From: Bacillota bacterium
GTDB lineage: Bacteria; Bacillota; Negativicutes; Veillonellales; Negativicoccaceae
Reading direction: 5' to 3'
Length of the DNA: 6,344 nt
NCBI GenBank assembly: GCA_023418435.1
Contig: JAEZZT010000019.1
Location: forward strand, 1 to 6,344
In this document: positions 1 to 5,428 of the stretch, piece after piece
How positions within the stretch are numbered: the stretch's first letter is position 1
How the letters are laid out: each line of letters starts with the position of its first letter
Notes under the pieces: generated by a model
What the model saw: the letters and a program-made list of their open reading frames with translations, nothing else
Databases searched by the model: none
What the model was told of the DNA's origin: nothing
Translations under genes and position numbers: made by a program

Positions 1-625
1 GAATGGCACTATCCCAATCACGACCGCCCAAACGACGCATCGTGGCGTGAACAATACCGTTTTCGTTGAGAATGGCCAAGTCCGTCTTCCCGGCCCCGAT
101 ATCAACGACCAACAAACCCGCTATCTCCGCTTTTTCCAAATCGGCCCCATAGGCGGCCGCCAACGGCCCTTCCAGACGCACCGTCTTGCGTGCCCCCAGC
201 TGTACCGCCGTCTCCAAAGCGGCGCGATTTTCCACGGGGTTCAGTCCGGTCCCCGTCGTGACGATAATCCTCGGCCGCGACCAGGATCCGGTTGTCTTCT
301 TGGCCACCAACAGATTGACCAAGTGCGAAGCCGCCTCATAGTCCGTCACGGCGCCGCCATTCACCGGATACACCAATTCCAAGCCTTCCGGCACCCGGCC
401 CGCCATGGCGGCAGCGGCACTGCCTACGGCACGGACCTCGCGACTGATGCGATCGACAGCCAGCACCGTCGGTTCACGCAGGACGATCCCCTCGCCGCGA
501 ATATACACCACCGTATTGGCAGTACCCAAATCCACGGCAATGTCCTGTGCACCGAAACCGCTCAGCCAATCCCAAACCGAGGCACTCCGTATCTTTCGTC
601 GTTGTGCAAAACGAGTCCGCTCCAA
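1..625 (-). CDS. MreB/Mbl-family actin-like rod-shape protein, 3' end beyond window
   Basis: The first 208 residues of an MreB-family ATPase are present, and the gene continues past the left edge. MreB-type proteins form membrane-bound filaments that guide peptidoglycan synthesis. Visible motifs are phosphate-1 DLGTANT (residues 32-38), an REPTVLAV segment (50-57), LEGPLAAAYG (151-160, matching the MreB IEEPMAAAIG stretch with the catalytic Glu kept) and phosphate-2 DIGAGKTDLAIL (175-186). The last differs from the usual DIGGGTTEVAVI. The start is TTG at 625-623, with AGGAGA about 12 nt upstream; no ATG, GTG or TTG lies in frame between it and the first motif. This gives a basic N-terminal extension (RTRFAQRRKIR) of roughly 18-20 residues over typical MreB. 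The gene follows murA by 40 bp on the same strand without an obvious promoter of its own, so co-transcription is likely. Membership of the MreB family is secure; whether it is the main MreB, Mbl or a divergent paralogue is not. Confidence 0.87.
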   Translation of the reverse strand, partial: MERTRFAQRRKIRSASVWDWLSGFGAQDIAVDLGTANTVVYIRGEGIVLREPTVLAVDRISREVRAVGSAAAAMAGRVPEGLELVYPVNGGAVTDYEAASHLVNLLVAKKTTGSWSRPRIIVTTGTGLNPVENRAALETAVQLGARKTVRLEGPLAAAYGADLEKAEIAGLLVVDIGAGKTDLAILNENGIVHATMRRLGGRDWDSAI

Positions 626-665
626 TGAACGGACCCGTCTCCTGCGTGCCGACTTACTTTTCCTG

Positions 666-1925
666 TTACGCTTTCTCCAGTCGAACAATATCCGCACCCA
701 ATCCTCTCAATTTATCTACCAGGCAATCATATCCGCGATCGATATGATGCAAATGTCCTACCTCCGTTTCGCCTTCGGCAACCAATCCGGCCAAGACCAA
801 GGCGGCGCCGGCACGCAAGTCGGTCGCATTGACCTCACAACCTTGCAAACGTTCCACGCCTTCCACCACGGCAGAACCGCCATCGATTTTGATTTTGGCT
901 CCCATCCGCTTCAATTCTTCCACATGCATGAAACGATTTTCAAATACCGTTTCCGTGACCAAGCCGGTGCCTTCCGCTACCGTCATCATCGCCATAAATT
1001 GCGCCTGCATATCGGTCGGAAATCCCGGATAGGGCAATGTCTTGATATCCACGGAACGCAACCGCTTCGGGCCGATGACACGAATGCCGCCGACATCTTC
1101 CATGACCGCCGCTCCCGCTTCTTTGAGTTTCGCTACCAGTGGCTTGACATGTTCCGCGATGGCATTTTCCACATATACATCGCCCTGGGTCATCGCCGCC
1201 GCCACCATGAAAGTTCCCGCTTCGATGCGATCCGGTATGACATTATGCACCGCACCGTGCAATTCGGGAACCCCTTCGATACGAATGACATTGGTACCCG
1301 CGCCGCGGATATTCGCCCCAATACTATTCAAGTACGTGACCAAGTCGACGATTTCCGGCTCTTCCGCCGCATTTTCAATGACCGTCCGCCCTTCGGCAGT
1401 AACCGCTGCCATCAGGGCATTCTCGGTTGCACCCACACTGGGAAAATCCAGGTAGATTTGTGCGCCCTTCAAGCCATTGGGCACATAGGCTTCCACAAAG
1501 CCGTTGCCGATCTCGATTTCCGCTCCCAAAGCCGCAAACGCCTTGAGATGAAGATCGATCGGACGCGTGCCGATGGCACAACCGCCCGGCAAGGAAATCT
1601 TGGCTCGTCCCATGCGTGCCAGCAACGGCCCCATCACCAAGAAAGACGCTCTCATCTTGCTGACCCATTCGTAAGGTGCCTCATAAGAAGTAATTTGCGA
1701 AGCATCGAAGCGCAATTCGTTCGGGCCGACATCCACGCGGACTCCCAAATGCTCCAATACCTTGCAAATAGTACTGACATCTTCCAATTGAGGTATATCC
1801 GGCAACGTGGAAGGAGTTACCGGCAATAACGTTGCCGCAATAATCGGCAACACTGCATTCTTCGCTGAGCTGACACGCACACGCCCCGATAGCTTGCGGC
1901 CGCCCTTAATCACTAATTTCTCCAA
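666..1925 (-). CDS. murA: UDP-N-acetylglucosamine 1-carboxyvinyltransferase (MurA)
   Basis: This cytosolic enzyme transfers enolpyruvate from phosphoenolpyruvate to UDP-GlcNAc, the first committed step of peptidoglycan synthesis and the target of fosfomycin. The 419-residue length is normal for the family. The numbering falls in register with E. coli MurA: K22-N23 in the SSAKNA motif, catalytic Cys116 in [11 protein letters not shown] (Cys115 in E. coli), Asp305 in [12 protein letters not shown], Arg371 in TDLRAGAAL and Arg397 in HIDRGYD. Presence of the Cys predicts fosfomycin sensitivity of the enzyme. One oddity is Ser20 where the family usually has Gly (VSGAKNA). The start codon is TTG at 1925-1923; GGAGGAG at 1937-1931 ends 5 nt before it, which fixes the start. 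A promoter lies just upstream, overlapping the end of the preceding gene, and the mreB-like gene follows by 40 bp. Firmicutes often carry two MurA paralogues; which one this is cannot be told from the window. Confidence 0.97.
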   Translation of the reverse strand: MEKLVIKGGRKLSGRVRVSSAKNAVLPIIAATLLPVTPSTLPDIPQLEDVSTICKVLEHLGVRVDVGPNELRFDASQITSYEAPYEWVSKMRASFLVMGPLLARMGRAKISLPGGCAIGTRPIDLHLKAFAALGAEIEIGNGFVEAYVPNGLKGAQIYLDFPSVGATENALMAAVTAEGRTVIENAAEEPEIVDLVTYLNSIGANIRGAGTNVIRIEGVPELHGAVHNVIPDRIEAGTFMVAAAMTQGDVYVENAIAEHVKPLVAKLKEAGAAVMEDVGGIRVIGPKRLRSVDIKTLPYPGFPTDMQAQFMAMMTVAEGTGLVTETVFENRFMHVEELKRMGAKIKIDGGSAVVEGVERLQGCEVNATDLRAGAALVLAGLVAEGETEVGHLHHIDRGYDCLVDKLRGLGADIVRLEKA

Positions 1926-1930
1926 CAGAT

Positions 1931-1937
1931 CTCCTCC
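1931..1937 (-). promoter_or_regulatory. Shine-Dalgarno of murA, TTG start
   Basis: GGAGGAG lies 5 nt before the TTG start of murA and decides the start, because there is no nearby ATG. Just upstream, 1949-1936 reads CCGAA-TGAT-TTCGG, a 5-bp inverted repeat whose second arm shares two bases with the Shine-Dalgarno. It is a weak hairpin and could be chance. Confidence 0.75.
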
Positions 1938-1981
1938 GAAATCATTCGGTCACAATTCTTATTCTATCTAATTACTTTTAT

Positions 1982-2010
1982 ATCATAACAATTCCCTATC
2001 GAGATTTCAA
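1982..2010 (-). promoter_or_regulatory. Sigma-A-type promoter of murA
   Basis: TTGAAA (2010-2005, five of six to the -35 consensus) and TATGAT (1987-1982, five of six to the -10 consensus) are separated by exactly 17 bp. The predicted transcription start is near 1975, giving a leader of about 50 nt before murA. The -35 box contains the TGA stop codon of the upstream small gene. Expression of murA and the mreB-like gene would then be independent of the small gene, with possible read-through because I see no terminator between them. Confidence 0.7.
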
Positions 2011-2375
2011 TCATCTTCGCCGTCGTCACGTTCCCACCCGGCAATCTCGATAGGACGCTGATTGTCTTCCAAATAATTTCCTATCAAACGATATAAACGC
2101 GATGTATCCATTTCCAGGAGCGCATCTTCATCTCTACTTAGACGGTCAATGCATGTCGTATCCCGATAAATCGAAAACTCATAACCGGTGCCTGAAAAAT
2201 AAGCAGAATCGCATTCGTAATCCAACACCTCCGACATCGAGGTGCGCAACAATTCTCCATATGCCCGTACATCCACTGCAAATACATCACTCAAACTCTC
2301 CAACGGCGGTGCAAAAACATAAATAATTTCGTCCCCTTTGCCCAGATCCACCGTGTGTTTTGCGTATGCGACCAT
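2007..2375 (-). CDS. Hypothetical small acidic cytosolic protein, unrecognised family
   Basis: I do not recognise this protein, and no function is proposed. From the chosen start it has 122 residues. It has no signal peptide or membrane segment, is rich in Asp and Glu, and ends in an acidic tail (WERDDGEDD). The alternation of hydrophobic stretches (EIIYVFAPP, DVFAVDVRAYGELL) with polar ones, followed by a probable helix (SRLYRLIGNYL), suggests a compact alpha/beta domain. An ATG at 2390-2388 would add five residues but has only a poor ribosome site. The ATG at 2375-2373 has AAGGA at 2387-2383, 7 nt upstream, so I prefer it. The gene has its own extended -10 promoter, lies directly before murA on the same strand (82 bp from its stop to the murA start), and is divergent from the transporter operon. 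Coding character is supported by the Shine-Dalgarno, the promoter and the uninterrupted frame. Confidence 0.72.
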   Translation of the reverse strand: MVAYAKHTVDLGKGDEIIYVFAPPLESLSDVFAVDVRAYGELLRTSMSEVLDYECDSAYFSGTGYEFSIYRDTTCIDRLSRDEDALLEMDTSRLYRLIGNYLEDNQRPIEIAGWERDDGEDD

Positions 2376-2382
2376 ACCATCA

Positions 2383-2387
2383 TCCTT
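2383..2387 (-). promoter_or_regulatory. Shine-Dalgarno deciding the start of the small gene
   Basis: AAGGA lies 7 nt before the ATG at 2375-2373. It sits inside the reading frame if the longer start at 2390 were used, which has only an A-rich, G-poor sequence ahead of it. The predicted transcript start near 2403 would leave only about 12 nt before the longer start, which also favours the shorter form. Confidence 0.6.
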
Positions 2388-2409
2388 CATCTATTCTTTG
2401 ATCACAATT

Positions 2410-2418
2410 ATTATATCA
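2410..2418 (-). promoter_or_regulatory. Extended -10 promoter of the small gene
   Basis: TGA-TATAAT on the minus strand (2418-2410) is a perfect -10 hexamer with the TGn extension. No convincing -35 box is found at 17 bp (the region is A/T-rich), which is usual for extended -10 promoters. The predicted start is near 2403. Confidence 0.6.
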
Positions 2419-2512
2419 CACCCTATTTTGTTTATATAACAACCTTATCCGGAAGTATGAAAACACGGCTCGCCTCTCCCAAACAGGTTGACCGATTTAA
2501 TTTGTTCATCAC

Positions 2513-2543
2513 TTCATTTGTCTATTTCACAAATTCATTTGTC
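2513..2543. repeat. Direct repeats and palindrome, putative operator
   Basis: TTCATTTGTC occurs at 2513-2522 and again at 2534-2543, 21 bp apart, which is two helical turns. The second copy forms half of the palindrome ACAAAT-TC-ATTTGT (2529-2542). The first ATTTGT (2516-2521) also pairs with the same ACAAAT arm across 7 bp. The palindrome overlaps the -35 box of the transporter promoter. This placement is typical of a repressor site, but no regulator gene is in the window and I cannot match the motif to a named regulator. Confidence 0.5.
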
Positions 2544-2567
2544 CTCCGGAATATTACGTTGTATAAT
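2539..2567 (+). promoter_or_regulatory. Sigma-A-type promoter of the abgT-like/pepT operon
   Basis: TTGTCC (2539-2544, four of six to the -35 consensus) and a perfect TATAAT (2562-2567) are separated by 17 bp. The predicted transcription start is near 2574, leaving a leader of about 27 nt. The weak -35 box lies inside the palindromic repeat, so it may be blocked by a bound repressor. Confidence 0.65.
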
Positions 2568-2585
2568 TGTTAGGTATTCATTTTT

Positions 2586-2593
2586 GAAAGGAG
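2586..2593 (+). promoter_or_regulatory. Strong Shine-Dalgarno of the transporter gene
   Basis: GAAAGGAG ends 7 nt before the ATG at 2601. This is near-ideal spacing and fixes the transporter start. Confidence 0.8.
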
Positions 2594-2600
2594 TTTTTTC

Positions 2601-4142
2601 ATGAAAGATCTTGTTGTACGTCCGAAAGGTATACTCGGCTTTATTGAAAGAGTCGGCAATAAAGTCCCCGATATTACCATTCTATTTATCGGTGCTTTTC
2701 TCATCACCTGTATTATTTCCGCGATACTTTCGCATCTGACTTTTTCCTATCTAAATCCGGTGACCGGCAAACCGATCGCCATTATCAGCATGCTCACCCC
2801 CCATGCACTCGTCACCTTGATGAGCAAGATGGTGACCAATTATTCCGGTTTTCCGCCGTTGGGAATGGTAATCGTGGCCACTCTGGGGATTGCCATTGCT
2901 GACGGTTCCGGCTACATCAACACGGCGCTGAAAAAGCTCCTCGCTTTCACTCCGAAAGCAGCACTGACCCCGATTATTATTTTGGCGGGGATGATTTCTC
3001 ACTTGGGGCCGGATACCGGTTATGTCATTATTATTCCGGTCGCCGCTTACATGTTCTATGCATCCGGCAAACATCCGCTCGCCGGTATTGCCGCTTCGTT
3101 TGCGGGAATCGCCGGTGCGTTTGCCGCCAACTATACACCGAGTGCGATCGATCCGGTTATCCAGGGTTTCACGCAGAGTGCCGCCCAGATTATCGATCCG
3201 AGCTACATGGTCAATATTCTTTGTAACTATTTCTATGGTTTTGCGGCTACATTCCTCGTCATTCCGACTTGCTGGTACATCACCGAAAAGATCGTCGAAC
3301 CCTGGCTGTGGAAAATGTATCCCCTGGATCTGTCCCAGGAAATGGCCGACGAATCGCATGCTCCTTTGACCGCCAAGGAGAATCGTGCATTTTACATTGC
3401 CAGCGCCTTCTTGATTCTGGCCTTGGCTGCTCTTTTCTTCTGTTTGGCCGATCCGACTTCTTCGTGGCGAGCACAGGACGGCACCATCGCGTCTTTCAAA
3501 GCGCCGATCATGCAGTCGCTCGTCTCCCTGATTTTCCTGCTTGCCGGCGGTACCGGTGTGGTATACGGATTCTTGGCGGGTAAATTCAAAGGCCCGAAAG
3601 ATGTCACGGCCGCCATGGAGTCCATGACTCATACCCTGGTTCAATTGATCGTATTTTACTTCTTTGCCGCTCAATTCCTGTACGCATTCAATGCTTCGCA
3701 AATCGGCGTACTCTTGGCGGTATCGGGCGCCGACTTCCTGAGTTCGTTGGCCTTGCCGCCACAACTCACGATCGGCGGTATCATTATTTTCGTCGGTTTG
3801 CTCAATTTGATCATCACTTCCGCATCCGCCAAATGGGCCATCTTGGCACCTATCTTCGTACCGATGCTGATGGGTGTGGGCATCGCGCCGGAGTTGACCC
3901 AGGTCGCCTTCCGCGTCAGCGACTCCGCCGTCAACGTCGTCACACCGATGTTTGCATTCTATCCCTTGATCATCACGTATTGTCAAAAATACGTCAAAGA
4001 GGCCGGCATCGGCACACTCAGCTCCATGATGCTGCCCTATACGATCGGACTGTTGATCTCGCTCAGCGTCATGCTCTACGCATTCTGGGCACTGAACATT
4101 CCTTTGGGATTGCAAGCCAGCTACTTGTATCCCCGCATGTAA
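2601..4142 (+). CDS. AbgT-family transporter (p-aminobenzoyl-glutamate type)
   Basis: This 513-residue polytopic inner-membrane protein matches the AbgT family in length (about 500 residues). Members import p-aminobenzoyl-glutamate (E. coli AbgT) and some export sulfonamides (MtrF, YdaH). Hydrophobic segments lie roughly at 25-45, 88-106, 122-152, 160-178, 205-227, 264-283, 302-325, 345-385, 391-408, 415-430, 445-462 and 474-498. Family landmarks are IADGSGY (99-105), SHLGPDTGY (133-141), NYTPSAIDP with Asp184, SASAKWAILAPIFVPM with Trp412, and RVSDSAVNVVTPM with Asp441. The 29-residue spacing of Trp412 and Asp441 equals that of the functionally important Trp/Asp pair known in MtrF and YdaH. 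The start is fixed by a strong Shine-Dalgarno. The gene is first of an operon with pepT, 18 bp apart, which points to uptake of a peptide-like or N-acyl-glutamate substrate; no AbgA/AbgB hydrolase genes are visible. The substrate and direction of transport are unproven. Confidence 0.92.
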   Translation: MKDLVVRPKGILGFIERVGNKVPDITILFIGAFLITCIISAILSHLTFSYLNPVTGKPIAIISMLTPHALVTLMSKMVTNYSGFPPLGMVIVATLGIAIADGSGYINTALKKLLAFTPKAALTPIIILAGMISHLGPDTGYVIIIPVAAYMFYASGKHPLAGIAASFAGIAGAFAANYTPSAIDPVIQGFTQSAAQIIDPSYMVNILCNYFYGFAATFLVIPTCWYITEKIVEPWLWKMYPLDLSQEMADESHAPLTAKENRAFYIASAFLILALAALFFCLADPTSSWRAQDGTIASFKAPIMQSLVSLIFLLAGGTGVVYGFLAGKFKGPKDVTAAMESMTHTLVQLIVFYFFAAQFLYAFNASQIGVLLAVSGADFLSSLALPPQLTIGGIIIFVGLLNLIITSASAKWAILAPIFVPMLMGVGIAPELTQVAFRVSDSAVNVVTPMFAFYPLIITYCQKYVKEAGIGTLSSMMLPYTIGLLISLSVMLYAFWALNIPLGLQASYLYPRM

Positions 4143-4143
4143 T

Positions 4144-4150
4144 AGAAAGG
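4144..4150 (+). promoter_or_regulatory. Shine-Dalgarno of pepT
   Basis: AGAAAGG lies 10 nt before the pepT ATG, directly after the transporter stop codon. The whole gap of 18 bp has no room for a promoter or terminator, which supports co-transcription. Confidence 0.6.
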
Positions 4151-4160
4151 TCGGATAATA

Positions 4161-5405
4161 ATGAAAACCGCTCTTACCGAACGTTTTTTACGTTATGTCG
4201 CCATCCCCAGCCAGAGCAATCCGGCTGTTTCGGAAGTACCGAGCAGCCCGGGACAATGGGACATGGTTCGCTTGTTGGAAAGCGAGCTCACCGCTTTGGG
4301 TTTCGTGGATCTGCACATCAGCGAACACGCCTGCCTGACCGGCAAATTGCCCGCTACGCCGGATGTTTCACCCAACACCCCTGCCGTGGGTTTCTGTGCT
4401 CATGTCGATACGGTGGACGTCAATTTGTCCCCGGAGATTCACCCGCAAATCGTACGCAACTATGACGGTGGCGTCATCACGCTCAACCGGGAGCAGGGGA
4501 TTTACTTGGATCCCGCCGAGCATCCGGAGCTCAACGCCTATGTCGGCGACGATATCATCTGCACGGACGGAACCAGCGTCCTGGGTGCTGATGATAAAGC
4601 GGCCGTGACCTCGATCATGACGGCCATGCAACATATCGTCGAGCAAAAAATTTCCCATGGCGATATTTATGTCGCTTTCGTGCCGGATGAGGAAATCGGC
4701 CTGCGCGGCGCCAAGAAACTGGAACTCGATCGGTTCCCCGTCGCCTATGCCTACACCTTGGACTGCTGCGGCATCGGCGAAGTCGTGTATGAAACCTTCA
4801 ATGCCGGCAGCGGTTTCGTCCGCATTCGCGGCATCAGCGCCCATCCCATGAGTGCCAAAGGCGTTCTTTTGAACCCCATTCTGGTGGCCACCGATTTGAT
4901 CCAATTATTCAATCGTTTGGAAACTCCGGAAAACACCGATGGTACGGACGGCTACATTTGGATTCACGGCATTCAGGGAAACCAGTCCGATGCCGTCGTG
5001 GAGCTGAACATCCGCGACCACAACAAAGAGCGCTATGAGGCTCGCAAGGCGTACATTCGCCAAGCCGTTGCCCTCATTCAAGAAAAATATCCGCGGGCGC
5101 AAATCGAATTGGAACTGGAAGATGTCTACGCCAATATCAAAGATGCGTTACGGGACGACAATCGCGAAGCCATCGATCATATCTATGAAGCGATGAAGCG
5201 CCTCGATATCACGCCGATTACGCTTTCAATGCGTGGCGGTACCGACGGTTCCTACCTGTCTTCGCAAGGTCTCTTGACACCGAATTTCTTTACCGGCGCC
5301 CATAATTTCCATTCCAATTGTGAGTTCTTGCCCTTGAATTCCTTCGAAAAATCCTGTCAAATGGTCTTGACTCTCATTGAATTGATTCGCGAAAAAGCAC
5401 AATAA
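4161..5405 (+). CDS. pepT: Peptidase T, M20B tripeptide aminopeptidase
   Basis: This cytosolic di-zinc aminopeptidase removes the N-terminal residue of tripeptides. The 414 residues compare with 408 in E. coli PepT. Metal and catalytic residues are all visible: His81 and Asp83 in CAHVDTVD, Asp144 in LGADDKAA, Glu177-Glu178 in VPDEEIG, Asp201 in TLDCCGIGE and His384 in HNFHSNCEF. His228 in the lid motif ISAHPMSAKG and Arg358 in SMRGGTDGSYLS fit substrate binding at the dimer interface. The N-terminus (TERFLRYVAIPSQSN, VPSSPGQWDMVRLL) is typical of PepT. No signal peptide is present. It is the second gene of the operon with the AbgT-family transporter, suggesting that it cleaves what the transporter brings in or finishes peptide breakdown. 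A terminator begins at its stop codon. Family M20B is secure; specificity for tripeptides is by family. Confidence 0.96.
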   Translation: MKTALTERFLRYVAIPSQSNPAVSEVPSSPGQWDMVRLLESELTALGFVDLHISEHACLTGKLPATPDVSPNTPAVGFCAHVDTVDVNLSPEIHPQIVRNYDGGVITLNREQGIYLDPAEHPELNAYVGDDIICTDGTSVLGADDKAAVTSIMTAMQHIVEQKISHGDIYVAFVPDEEIGLRGAKKLELDRFPVAYAYTLDCCGIGEVVYETFNAGSGFVRIRGISAHPMSAKGVLLNPILVATDLIQLFNRLETPENTDGTDGYIWIHGIQGNQSDAVVELNIRDHNKERYEARKAYIRQAVALIQEKYPRAQIELELEDVYANIKDALRDDNREAIDHIYEAMKRLDITPITLSMRGGTDGSYLSSQGLLTPNFFTGAHNFHSNCEFLPLNSFEKSCQMVLTLIELIREKAQ

Positions 5406-5428
5406 AAAAGCCACTGAAGTGGCTTTTT
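5405..5428. terminator. Bidirectional rho-independent terminator
   Basis: The hairpin GCCAC-TGAA-GTGGC (5410-5423) is flanked by an A-tract on the left and a T-tract on the right, so it works as an intrinsic terminator on both strands. It serves the convergent pepT (plus) and dehydrogenase (minus) genes. Both TAA stop codons lie within the tracts (5403-5405 and 5429-5427), so only 21 bp separate the two coding regions. Confidence 0.92.

Larger units (their letters stand above)
2376..2600. other. Divergent intergenic regulatory region
   Basis: This AT-rich gap of about 225 bp separates the minus-strand small gene from the plus-strand transporter operon. It holds two back-to-back TATAAT promoters (2410-2418 minus; 2539-2567 plus), an operator-like palindrome with direct repeats (2513-2543) and the transporter Shine-Dalgarno. 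I see no RNA gene, riboswitch-like fold or open frame with a ribosome site in the remainder (about 2420-2512). Confidence 0.65.

Noticed and set aside
405..1829. Long plus-strand open frame (474 codons) antisense to murA and the mreB-like gene
   Set aside because: The translation is low in family-like features, with scattered His/Arg/Gln typical of an antisense shadow. It has no good ribosome site, and both opposite-strand genes are certain from motifs.
1956..1995. Alternative murA promoter TTGTTA...TAGAAT
   Set aside because: The spacer is about 19 bp and both boxes are no better than the overlapping TTGAAA-N17-TATGAT pair, which has ideal spacing.
2448..2551. TCCGGAA repeated at 2448-2454 and 2545-2551
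   Set aside because: A 7-bp match with a palindromic core, 97 bp apart, is likely by chance. Only the second copy is near a promoter.
2355..2573. 72-codon plus-strand open frame in the divergent promoter region
   Set aside because: It has no ribosome site, overlaps the small gene start and both promoters, and its translation has no recognisable character.
2751..4115. Long minus-strand open frame (454 codons) antisense to the transporter
   Set aside because: It mirrors the codon bias of the AbgT-family gene. The product is an Arg/Gln/Asp-rich string with no recognisable domain and no Shine-Dalgarno.
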